Below are positions 1 to 8,460 of a DNA stretch of 64,000 bases, piece by piece. The number at the start of each line of letters is the position of its first letter. The first letter of the stretch is position 1. The position numbers were made by a program, and so were the translations under genes. The notes beneath the pieces are model-generated. The model had not been told where the DNA came from and did no database searches. It saw only the letters and a list, made by a program, of their open reading frames with translations. Source of the DNA: Kluyveromyces lactis (taxonomy: Eukaryota > Ascomycota > Saccharomycetes > Saccharomycetales > Saccharomycetaceae); assembly GCF_000002515.2 (NCBI RefSeq), contig NC_006037.1, forward strand, positions 434,001-498,000, given 5' to 3'.

Positions 1-2760
1 CCTGTAAATACATGCATCAAGCTATTGCAACATTGCAACGAATCAAACCTGTTTGAATGGAGGACAGACAATTCCGAAATAGCTGAAAGATTGGTTCGTA
101 CATGCTTGAATGAAGATGTTCCATACACGGAGCTAATTGGGAACATCAGCTCTTCTGCTCCATTAAACAAATTATTGTTATTATTCACAAAGGTTATTGT
201 TGAAGACATGAACAAATATCAATCGAAAAAAAGTTCCTTGTCCAACGTTTATGAAATGGTACACAACCATTTATATATTAGCACTATGGCCATTTTGAAT
301 TTTAACTTGGAGAATATGATGTCTTCTGGTGCAACTTCCGAAGTATTTCCTTGCATTACCTCTTGGATTCATTACATATCAATGGCAAGAAATGTCTCCG
401 CTCATGGAACTATGGACTTGACTGAGATGTTCAACAATATGATAAATGTCATGTGCATGGCAAGCAACGGATCCCAGGAATTCCCATATTCCGACGAGGT
501 GATCTCAATTTTCGATGATTTGTTCTCAAATGACCCTACGCTTATGTCATTCGAAGTTCGTGCTAAACTAGAAGCAATTTTCCTTGGAGTTTCAAGGCAT
601 TCAATGAACACCTCGAACGACTGGATGTTAGCATATATGAACCATTTAGTAACAAATGAATTATATGACGATTTGAAGGTCTTGGCATCCTGTGTTGTTG
701 ACTTCTTACAAATTTCCAACCTCGACGTTTGTAACAAACTTTTTACCAATATTCATGAGAACACGGGTGACCAATCTTTGGAAGATTACATCAGGGTACT
801 ACTACAATTAACCAACTTCCCTCTTATTCCAATCTTGCAGGAAACTTATTCATCTAAAATGATAGAATTCTGGCTCGATCTAGCAGAAGGGTATGGTAAT
901 CTTCCTCAAGAAGCCTTAAAGGCAGATGCAAACGAAATCGCTGAAAACATGTTCAATCAAGTGGTTCAAATTTACCTACCGAAGATCAGTCTAATGAATA
1001 AACAAAAGATTATGGAAGAAGATGATGATCAATCTTTGCTTCATGAATTTGATGATTTCAGATCCGCAACACAGGATCTCATGGAGATATTATGGACGAT
1101 CTTGGGTCATAGTAAACTAACTATCGTTCTCATTAGAGGTGTTGGCCAAGCTGACACGAATAATGTTGACTTATATCAGGTAGAGGCAATGTCATTTTTG
1201 CTTGCCAAATTATTAGATGGAGTGAATTTCTCACAATCTCCCTTCATCAGTGATGCTATCGGTGAGAACCATCTTATAGACAATTTATTGTTCTTGTTGC
1301 AAACAGGATGCAAACAGAAGGAACATTCGAAAACTGCACAGGTTTTGAAGTTAGACTTCGTTAAAGCCACATGCAATTTACTTGGTGTAATGGCCACATA
1401 TTTCCACGTCGATTCCAAGCCACTTGGACCAATCGTAGAATCTCTATTCGAATGTCTTGAAACATCAAGGCAATACAATCCAATTGAGTATTCGATTAAA
1501 ATGGAACTACAACTAAACAGGACGATATCGCTAATTTGCGAGAATTGTAGAAAAGAGTTAATTCCTTTCTTGCCAAATTTCATACAAGTTTTACGTTCTA
1601 TTATGAGGCCCGAATCACCTGTATCGCATTTCACTAGGGAAAAATTTGTGAAATCGATCGGTAACATTATACAGATGTGCGTTTCGGAGGGTCCTGAAGC
1701 TCAAGCCAATCATATTTCTAATATGGTGGATATGATTGGAGGCCTAATACAAACCACCGATGCCAAATCTGACATGTTATCGTTACTTGCTTGTCTCAGT
1801 GAGTTAGGATCCGGCCTTTCTCAATTACCTAACGACGACGAATTTATAGAAAACAATCCAATGTACCTAGCCCAACTACCCGCATTCCAGGCTTATTGGC
1901 TACAAGATCCAATGAGAGTAAAGGACAAAGTCATGCATCTTGTACAATATGCGTTATCCAAATATGGTACTGATCCAGAATTCGTGGAAGTATCTTGTTT
2001 AATTATCGGGAAAGCTATAACTTTACCAGATGATATACCGCACTTCTTACGCTATCCATTATCTGAAATGATGTCGTTCTATATGACATGTATTTCGAAC
2101 TGCGATTATGCATCTGGTCTACCTTACATCGAGTACCAGCTAGAGAAGATTGTAGCTGGATTCAAAGATCAACTAACTTCACACGAATTCGACGAAATGT
2201 TCAAACAGTTTTTCCTCAACTATTATTCCAGCCATATCTCATCGGACCCAGATTTGATCCAATCAATGGTATCCTGGGTAAATTCAGTGTTGGAAGCTAA
2301 GCCATCTCTAGCACTAAAATCAGAGTACTGGACTCAATTCATTGTGCCCGAATTCTTGAAATACTTGCAGGCAAAGGAAAAATTCACCATCAGTTCCACT
2401 ACCAAGTTCTGGATGAAGACTTTAAACAACAGAAGATACACACAAGAGGATACGGAAATTATTAATGCATTATTCCAATCAATGGGTAAACAGCTTGTTT
2501 ATCAGACCATGTTTTCACTACATCATGCACAAAGATCAGATGTCCCACAGTACGCAGAGTTGATCAGAACTTTGTTTGCAAAGTACCCAATGCCTATGAA
2601 GGACTGGTTATACGAATTGTTACCACAAATCACTGGTAAAGAGGCCATTTTCCATGAAAGATTCATCAACAAGCTAACTGTAACAAGAGCTTCAAGAGCA
2701 ACATTGAGCACTGTGACGGAATGGTGGCTAGACTGCAATGGACTACCAAACTTGCAATAG
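1..2760 (+). CDS. KAP122: Importin-beta family karyopherin Kap122/Pdr6 (5' end outside window)
   Basis: The frame is open from base 1 with no start codon, so the gene begins left of the window; about 919 C-terminal residues are visible against roughly 1081 in the S. cerevisiae protein. The sequence is almost wholly alpha-helical and HEAT-repeat-like, with hydrophobic helix pairs throughout and an acidic loop near residue 340. It ends in a Trp-rich helix (EWWLDCNGLPNLQ). Kap122 is known as a nuclear transport receptor that imports the TFIIA subunits Toa1/Toa2; its older name Pdr6 comes from a drug-resistance screen. The assignment rests on overall resemblance to the importin-13/Kap122 group and on the neighbouring ERG4-LEU1 block, which lies near KAP122 in S. 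cerevisiae. PUF4 and PDR1, which separate KAP122 from ERG4 there, are not present between them here. Confidence 0.8.
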   Translation, partial: PVNTCIKLLQHCNESNLFEWRTDNSEIAERLVRTCLNEDVPYTELIGNISSSAPLNKLLLLFTKVIVEDMNKYQSKKSSLSNVYEMVHNHLYISTMAILNFNLENMMSSGATSEVFPCITSWIHYISMARNVSAHGTMDLTEMFNNMINVMCMASNGSQEFPYSDEVISIFDDLFSNDPTLMSFEVRAKLEAIFLGVSRHSMNTSNDWMLAYMNHLVTNELYDDLKVLASCVVDFLQISNLDVCNKLFTNIHENTGDQSLEDYIRVLLQLTNFPLIPILQETYSSKMIEFWLDLAEGYGNLPQEALKADANEIAENMFNQVVQIYLPKISLMNKQKIMEEDDDQSLLHEFDDFRSATQDLMEILWTILGHSKLTIVLIRGVGQADTNNVDLYQVEAMSFLLAKLLDGVNFSQSPFISDAIGENHLIDNLLFLLQTGCKQKEHSKTAQVLKLDFVKATCNLLGVMATYFHVDSKPLGPIVESLFECLETSRQYNPIEYSIKMELQLNRTISLICENCRKELIPFLPNFIQVLRSIMRPESPVSHFTREKFVKSIGNIIQMCVSEGPEAQANHISNMVDMIGGLIQTTDAKSDMLSLLACLSELGSGLSQLPNDDEFIENNPMYLAQLPAFQAYWLQDPMRVKDKVMHLVQYALSKYGTDPEFVEVSCLIIGKAITLPDDIPHFLRYPLSEMMSFYMTCISNCDYASGLPYIEYQLEKIVAGFKDQLTSHEFDEMFKQFFLNYYSSHISSDPDLIQSMVSWVNSVLEAKPSLALKSEYWTQFIVPEFLKYLQAKEKFTISSTTKFWMKTLNNRRYTQEDTEIINALFQSMGKQLVYQTMFSLHHAQRSDVPQYAELIRTLFAKYPMPMKDWLYELLPQITGKEAIFHERFINKLTVTRASRATLSTVTEWWLDCNGLPNLQ

Positions 2761-3522
2761 TCCATCAAAACTCCCCGGCTGTAAGTAACATGTATCTCAA
2801 TATACAACCTACAATAAAGACAGTTGATAAAAATCGGACTCTTATCTTGTATCTCAACGCAGATTTTTGATAACAATACAGTAGTAGTATAAAGGTTATC
2901 TTATATCTTGTATATCTTGTATCTTATAGCTTCATTGTTTGGTATCAATTTATAGGTTCCGAATTATAACACCGATCGGTCTTTTGAAGCAATATTATAG
3001 TCGTACAAAATGACTGAACGAATGTGTCACTTTTCAGAATTTCGTGCTGACGTTGCAGCGGCTTCTCGAGTGTTTCTAAGGCAGCTACAGTCGCTGTTTC
3101 TGTGACATCGGGGTATTTGACAAGATAATAAGGAAGAAAGTAGGTATTATAGGTTGAGTTGGCAATCAGAGTGCCATAAACACCGTTTCAGTATCCTTCA
3201 AGAATTGTTCCGGATTGGAATTAGAATTGTGACAGGTGTCATGGACGGTCTTTATTTTTTTGATAGAAAATGTCAGTAGCGGGATCAAAGAGGTTTAGAT
3301 GAACGATGGAGCAAATAATACTCTAAATGTTGCAAACGAAGTGGAGTAAATTGTTGGGGCCCCTTGAGCTAATTTAATTTCTGAATTGTATAAATGGGGA
3401 TCAGGAATAACAATGCTGTGCTTCTTTTGTTTTAGGGATCCATGAAGTGATGTATTGTGTGTCTGTTTTTTTTGACATGAATTATAGCTTACCCAACTAA
3501 CTGACGACGGGTAGTTACAGTA
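2761..3522. other. Intergenic: KAP122 terminator and promoter of the aminotransferase gene
   Basis: No gene is visible. The region has several copies of the short motif ATCTTGTAT between about 2842 and 2935, an 8-bp GC palindrome GGGGCCCC at 3356-3363, and a T-rich stretch just before the next ATG. It is also the junction between KAP122 and a block inverted relative to the S. cerevisiae-like order. I found no recognisable remnant of PUF4 or PDR1. Confidence 0.6.
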
Positions 3523-4965
3523 ATGACAGTTAAAGATATGGGCTGTAGAACTAATGTGTTACATTTATTGAGTGATGAGGCCAAGATTCGTAAGGCCTCG
3601 CCTATCAAGACAACTATGAAATATTTTAGCGATCCAAATATCGTGTTCCTTGGGGCAGGAATGCCCTCTGGTAATATGTTCCCATTCGAAAGCATTTCGT
3701 TTAAAAGTGTTTCTCTCGATGATGTTAATGGGACAGGGGCCGTTGAAGGATGTATACATAGGGACAAAAGTGATTTAGAAATATGTCAGGATGTCCCATT
3801 GGGTGTAGCATTACAGTATGGTAACTCAAGGGGTCAGCCTGAGTTGATATCATTTTTGAAGGAACATACTTCAATTTTCCATAATATTTCCATAAACGAT
3901 TGGGATTTAATAACGACAGCAGGATCTACCCAAGCTTGGGATGCATGTTTGAGGTTATTCTGCAATAGAGGTGAGACTGTTCTTATGGAGGAATACACAT
4001 ATTCTTCATCGTTAGAAGCCGCTGTTGCTCAGGGACTCAACTGTGTTGCAATGAAAATGGATAAAGATGGGATCAAGGTAGATAAATTAAGCGAGATGTT
4101 AAGGGATTGGGATGTTGCAGTTCAAGGGCCTTTCCCAAAATTATTATACACCATTCCAAATGGTCATAATCCAACCGGTTGTACTTTGCACGAGGAAAGA
4201 AAACCTGAGCTTGTAAGGCTTGCATCGCAGTACGATTTTATTATCATCGAAGATGATCCATACTATTTCCTACAAATGAACGAGTTCGGTGCACCTGAGT
4301 TGAATGTCCCCGGGGACGTCAACGAAATGCAATGGTTCAAAGAAAATTTTGTTAATAAATTGGGCAGGTCTCTATTGGAATGGGATGACGTTGGTAGAAT
4401 TATTAGGTTAGAATCGGTGTCGAAAACTTTTGCTCCAGGGTGCCGTCTAGGCTGGGCTATTGGCCCCAGGTATCTACTAGATCACCTTTGGAACTATCAT
4501 GAAGTATCAATGCAGTCAACTTGCGGATTTGCCCAAACTCTTATCAACGGAATGTTCCAAAGATGGGGTCAAATTGGGTATATGAAATGGTTACTAAGGC
4601 TGAGAAATAGCTATTCAATGAAAAGAGATCATTGTTTGACTCAATGCCAAAAATATTTGCCAAATGAAGTTTGCTCTATAAACTTACCAATCTCGGGAAT
4701 GTTTTTCATGGTATATATTGACCCTCACAAGCATCCAAAGTTCGAAAGGGAATTTAAGTCAAAGGTTGACCTACTTGAGGAACATCTATACAACAGCTTT
4801 GTTCAGAATGGGATGTTGTTGGCATGTTCTTCCTGGTTTAGAGTTGATCCAAATCATAATAAAATATTAGCTTTTAGAGGATCCTATGCATCTGTAGATG
4901 CTGAGAAGATGCAGAACGGTATTATAATGTTAGGAAATGTCATTAAGGCTGAATTCTGTTTGTAA
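3523..4965 (+). CDS. Aro8-like aromatic/2-aminoadipate aminotransferase (PLP fold type I)
   Basis: A 480-residue PLP-dependent aminotransferase of the Aro8/Aro9 group. It shows the family landmarks in order: substrate-loop FLGAGMPSGNMFPF (about 44-57), TAGSTQAWD (about 130), IPNGHNPTG (about 210), the EDDPYYFLQMN loop (about 244), and the cofactor lysine K301 in the motif SVSKTFAPGCRLGW. Aro8-type enzymes transaminate Phe, Tyr, Trp and 2-aminoadipate with 2-oxoglutarate in cytosol or peroxisome. The motifs resemble Aro8 more than Aro9 (for example the double-Tyr YYFLQMN, as in Aro8). The locus, between KAP122 and HIR1, is not where ARO8 (YGL202W) or ARO9 (YHR137W) lies in S. cerevisiae, so this may be an additional paralogue. 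The start is the first ATG, and a second in-frame ATG lies five codons on (residue 6). Substrate is inferred only at the family level. Confidence 0.8.
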   Translation: MTVKDMGCRTNVLHLLSDEAKIRKASPIKTTMKYFSDPNIVFLGAGMPSGNMFPFESISFKSVSLDDVNGTGAVEGCIHRDKSDLEICQDVPLGVALQYGNSRGQPELISFLKEHTSIFHNISINDWDLITTAGSTQAWDACLRLFCNRGETVLMEEYTYSSSLEAAVAQGLNCVAMKMDKDGIKVDKLSEMLRDWDVAVQGPFPKLLYTIPNGHNPTGCTLHEERKPELVRLASQYDFIIIEDDPYYFLQMNEFGAPELNVPGDVNEMQWFKENFVNKLGRSLLEWDDVGRIIRLESVSKTFAPGCRLGWAIGPRYLLDHLWNYHEVSMQSTCGFAQTLINGMFQRWGQIGYMKWLLRLRNSYSMKRDHCLTQCQKYLPNEVCSINLPISGMFFMVYIDPHKHPKFEREFKSKVDLLEEHLYNSFVQNGMLLACSSWFRVDPNHNKILAFRGSYASVDAEKMQNGIIMLGNVIKAEFCL

Positions 4966-5348
4966 GAAATAAACGTACGGGCAGCGTACAGAAAGATACC
5001 TTCTGCAACTAACAGATTGACATAAGTAGCTATGAACGGAATACATAAATAAATACAGGTAGATTTCATAACAGCTCAAAGGATACCTGAAGCAATGAGT
5101 TAGTTTCTGCGTCTTTACACTCTGAAAATGTGTCTCTTGCCAAAATCATGCTGCCCTATGATTGATCTGAAAAAAATCGATAAATTAGGACAAAATCACA
5201 AACGCATATGGAAAAACATACATTTCGCAGCCTTATTGAGTTACGGAAACAAATTGAGCTAATCAAAAGGGTTGGACTAATCTGTCAGCACTAGAAAATA
5301 ACACCATTCGGAATAACTGGTACAAATTGGTCTTCCAATCACTTATCT
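4966..5348. other. Intergenic: HIR1 promoter
   Basis: 383 bp between the aminotransferase stop and the HIR1 ATG. It is AT-rich with short A-tracts. I recognise no strong factor-binding site and no small gene. Confidence 0.55.
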
Positions 5349-7934
5349 ATGAAATTATTAAAGCTTCCCTGGTTACAGCATCGAGAAGAGCATAAAAGCT
5401 ATGAGGTTTATACATGCGATGTGAGTCCTGATTCCCAAAGGCTAGCAACAGGAGGGTTGGATGGAAAGATAAGGATATGGTCTATACCCGACATTCTGAA
5501 ATTTGCCTCGAATCCCAATGCTTCTACTGATAAAGACATATTAATGAAGCCATTAAGCACGATGAGTCGACATGCAGGTTCAGTAACCACAGTGAAGTTT
5601 TCACCGGATGGCAAGTATTTAGCCAGTGGATCGGACGACAGGATATTACTTATATGGGAGTTGGAAGGTGGTACAACGCAACCGATGTTTGGAGCTGAAA
5701 GTACAGACATTGAGCACTGGAATGTACGAAGAAGGTTGGTGGCTCACGACAATGACATTCAAGATATTTGTTGGGCACCGGACTCCAGTATTATGGTAAG
5801 TGTTGGGTTAGACAGAGCTATCATAATATGGAATGGATCCACGTTTGAAAAGGTGAAAAGGTTCGACGTTCATCAGTCTCACGTCAAAGGTGTAGTATTT
5901 GATCCCGCCAATAAATATTTTGCAACTGCCTCTGATGACAGAACAATCAAAATGTTCAGATACCATAAGACTGGTGAAACTTCATTCTCTGTAGAACACG
6001 TAATCACGGAACCGTTCAAAGGTTCTCCATTGACCACATATTTCAGACGGCTCTCCTGGTCGCCTGATGGCCAGCACATCGCCGCACCAAACGCTATGAA
6101 CGGACCTGTATCTACAGTTGCAATAATTGAGAGAGGTACATGGGAATCACCGGTAAGTTTAGTGGGCCACGATCAACCAACGGAAGTGGCATCATTCAAT
6201 CCAAGAATTTTCAAAAGACAGAAAGACGATTCTACGACTGACACTATTGATGGTAAGAAGACAGGAATCTCGGATGAAGTTGACTGTATAGTTGCGAGCT
6301 CAGGTCAAGATAAAACACTGGCTGTATGGTCAACTTCCAAAGCTAGACCTTTGATAGTGGCACAGGATATTTGCGGCAAATCTATTACCGATATGAGCTG
6401 GACTCCAGATGGTAAAATACTTTTCATTACATCTTTGGATAGTTCCATAGTAGTACTTACGTTCGAGGATAATGAATTTGGTGAAGCCATACCGTTAGAA
6501 CAGAATATTGAGTATTTGCACAGATATGGCGTTGATAAGGACTCGTTAGTGTTCCCAGAGACTGTCGAACAGTTGATACTCGAGGATCAGGCGAAGAATC
6601 TCAAGAAATCAAACGTTGATATGAACTTGTTGGAAAATAGGTTGGGGAAGCCCGGAACAATAGCAGAACCCAACATCTTACAAGTACGGAGTAAGAAAAG
6701 AGCACAACTAACTGGTACCGGTAACCATACAGATAACAACACCACCAGTAAAGCCGAGCCACCACATGTCAATATTTTGCAAGTAAAGAGAAAGAATAAA
6801 GTGACTGGTGTCACTGAGGTACTTCACGATACGGTCGTCAAGAATGGTAAGAAAAGAGTGGCTCCAACATTAATAACTATGGGCCATTCGCCAGATAAGA
6901 GCAGAAAACGCGTTATATTATCTACTGCGCAGTCGTTAAATAACACAGTTCAACCTACTACAAAGCCTGCACCGGAGGAGAAGTCCACTTTGGCAAAGTT
7001 GCAGTCCACTAAATTGAGTAAGCCATCGTTTAGCATCCCACGGTTGGGTATCCATACGTTAATAATGGGTTTCAAAGAGAGAACAAGGGAAAACTTCATA
7101 AACCAAGGCTCTACGGATTCTACAGTAGATGAAAGCAACGTAAATATCGATGAAGGCCCACAACAGCTGGAACAAAATTCTGCGGAAGAACATCTATTAA
7201 CCCTAAACAGTAAAACTACGCTTGAAAAGATATGGAGGGACGAGCCAAACACAAGATATTTGGAGTTCAATTCAATTTTACCCGATGCAGACGCTGTATT
7301 AAGAGAAATGGGTACCATTGATGATCTATACGTGTTAGAAGTCAGAAATGGTGTGGAGAGAAGTATTCAATTCGATACAGAGGCATTATATGACAATTCC
7401 ACTCGTGTGTTAGGGTATCATGCCGGTCAAAGATCCTTCGAGCTATTTTTCCCCGATGTTGTTCTCACATGTGTTGGATGTATGGAAACGAAGACCTGGA
7501 TTTTAGCTACGACTACAGGCCAATTGTTTTTCATTGATACCTTAGGACAAGCACGGTGCCCTCGGATCTCTATCGGCCACAAAATCATCAAACTATGTAC
7601 TTCTCAATCTCACGTCATTGCGATTACGGAAACTGCCCTCATATACGTATGGGACCTAGTGTCTATGTCTCTTACACTTAAAAACATTCCCCTGCTACCG
7701 TTACTCGCCCGTGATCCCATCACAGGGAATAGGGCTCGGTTTACATCAAAAATCAAGTCAGCAAAGATGACGGAGAACAAAGACTTGCAATTAGTTATGA
7801 CAGATATCGCACCTGACTCAGATTCAAATCCTTCCACGTTGCATTTCCTCTACTCCTCGTCACTTTCGTGCTGGTGTTCTCCAAAAGAAGCACTCCTAGT
7901 AGACGCATCTGTAGAACAAGTAATTACTAGTTGA
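5349..7934 (+). CDS. HIR1: Histone chaperone HIR complex subunit Hir1 (WD40)
   Basis: 861 residues, close to the 840 of S. cerevisiae Hir1. The N-terminal half (about 10-385) is a WD40 propeller with very conserved blades: ATGGLDGKIRIWS, KYLASGSDDRILLIWEL, DNDIQDICWAPDSS, TASDDRTIKMFRYHK and ASSGQDKTLAVWSTSK. A charged linker (about 420-555) contains the HIRA B-type region with KKRVAPTLI. The C-terminal Hira domain starts near RLGIHTLIMG (about 562) and includes VRNGVERSIQFD. Hir1, with Hir2, Hir3 and Hpc2, deposits H3-H4 independently of replication and represses histone genes outside S phase. Gene order HIR1-LEU1-SLA1 merges YBL008W/YBL007C with YGL009C. The ATG at 5349 gives the family N-terminus (MK..K.PWL.HREE). 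Confidence 0.97.
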   Translation: MKLLKLPWLQHREEHKSYEVYTCDVSPDSQRLATGGLDGKIRIWSIPDILKFASNPNASTDKDILMKPLSTMSRHAGSVTTVKFSPDGKYLASGSDDRILLIWELEGGTTQPMFGAESTDIEHWNVRRRLVAHDNDIQDICWAPDSSIMVSVGLDRAIIIWNGSTFEKVKRFDVHQSHVKGVVFDPANKYFATASDDRTIKMFRYHKTGETSFSVEHVITEPFKGSPLTTYFRRLSWSPDGQHIAAPNAMNGPVSTVAIIERGTWESPVSLVGHDQPTEVASFNPRIFKRQKDDSTTDTIDGKKTGISDEVDCIVASSGQDKTLAVWSTSKARPLIVAQDICGKSITDMSWTPDGKILFITSLDSSIVVLTFEDNEFGEAIPLEQNIEYLHRYGVDKDSLVFPETVEQLILEDQAKNLKKSNVDMNLLENRLGKPGTIAEPNILQVRSKKRAQLTGTGNHTDNNTTSKAEPPHVNILQVKRKNKVTGVTEVLHDTVVKNGKKRVAPTLITMGHSPDKSRKRVILSTAQSLNNTVQPTTKPAPEEKSTLAKLQSTKLSKPSFSIPRLGIHTLIMGFKERTRENFINQGSTDSTVDESNVNIDEGPQQLEQNSAEEHLLTLNSKTTLEKIWRDEPNTRYLEFNSILPDADAVLREMGTIDDLYVLEVRNGVERSIQFDTEALYDNSTRVLGYHAGQRSFELFFPDVVLTCVGCMETKTWILATTTGQLFFIDTLGQARCPRISIGHKIIKLCTSQSHVIAITETALIYVWDLVSMSLTLKNIPLLPLLARDPITGNRARFTSKIKSAKMTENKDLQLVMTDIAPDSDSNPSTLHFLYSSSLSCWCSPKEALLVDASVEQVITS

Positions 7935-8068
7935 TAATGAAAGTCATTTAAGTCACTAAAGTCATACTATACAATCGATTCTTATCGCTGGACCTATTGT
8001 CTGGAACTCGCGAAATCTTGGCTGAATGAAAACTTCCATGGCCCATAATACATTCTCTGCTCATGACG

Positions 8069-8078
8069 CCGGTTCCGG
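8069..8078. promoter_or_regulatory. Leu3 binding site 1 (CCGGTTCCGG)
   Basis: CCGG-N2-CCGG is the established Leu3 consensus; the full match is GCCGGTTCCGGC at 8068-8079. It lies about 390 bp upstream of the LEU1 ATG. Leu3 activates leucine genes when alpha-isopropylmalate, the LEU1 substrate, accumulates. Confidence 0.9.
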
Positions 8079-8085
8079 CTCTTTT

Positions 8086-8111
8086 TCATTTTGCCGGTAC
8101 CGGCAAAATGA
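8086..8111. promoter_or_regulatory. Leu3 binding site 2 inside a 26-bp perfect palindrome
   Basis: The core CCGGTACCGG lies at 8094-8103. The symmetry extends well past the Leu3 consensus: bases 8086-8111 read the same on both strands (arms TCATTTTGCCGGT and its complement). It is centred 25 bp from the centre of site 1, about 2.4 helical turns, so the two sites face different sides of the helix. Confidence 0.9.
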
Positions 8112-8118
8112 TGAGTCA
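8112..8118. promoter_or_regulatory. Gcn4 site TGAGTCA
   Basis: Perfect Gcn4/AP-1 heptamer TGAGTCA directly abutting the Leu3 palindrome, about 340 bp upstream of LEU1. It implies general amino-acid control in addition to Leu3 control. Confidence 0.85.
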
Positions 8119-8231
8119 GCTGTCATATATTTTTCCCGGTCCGCTATCCTGCAACGGCGAAAAATTATCTATGCAGCTTGCTTTTTTTAAACTATGTATG
8201 AGATGACCAGTGAAAAAAAATGAAATCATGA

Positions 8232-8239
8232 TATATAAG
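8232..8239 (+). promoter_or_regulatory. Probable LEU1 TATA box (TATATAAG)
   Basis: TATATAAG matches the yeast TATAWAWR consensus and lies about 220 bp upstream of the LEU1 ATG, between the activator sites and the gene. The leader that follows is AT-rich, ending ATATCCCATT before the ATG. Confidence 0.6.
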
Positions 8240-8460
8240 GATGCGATGACTTTGTCAGCTGTTGAAAGTTCCTCGAATGTAGGTATCGTTTATTCATCCT
8301 CGTATTGGTTTATATTCTTTTGTCATATTCAGCTCAAGCAAAATAAAAGTAAGCTTTACTTTAGCACCGTTGAAGAGGCTATAAGTTTTGAAATTAAGGG
8401 CTGTATCTGTTAAAAAGTCAGACAAGAACATAGTAAAGTAGAGTTTATTTATATCCCATT

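Noticed and set aside
2783-2970. Possible point centromere: GTAACATG, about 165 bp, then TTTATAGGTTCCGAATTATAAC
   Set aside because: The distance resembles a Kluyveromyces CDEI-CDEII-CDEIII, and TCCGAA matches the CDEIII core. But the CDEI has a mismatch in its core and the middle is only about 70% AT with many ordered motifs, well below real CDEII.
8210-8413. 67-codon open frame between HIR1 and LEU1
   Set aside because: It begins at GTG, lies between TATA and the LEU1 ATG, and is low in complexity with no conserved features. It is leader DNA.
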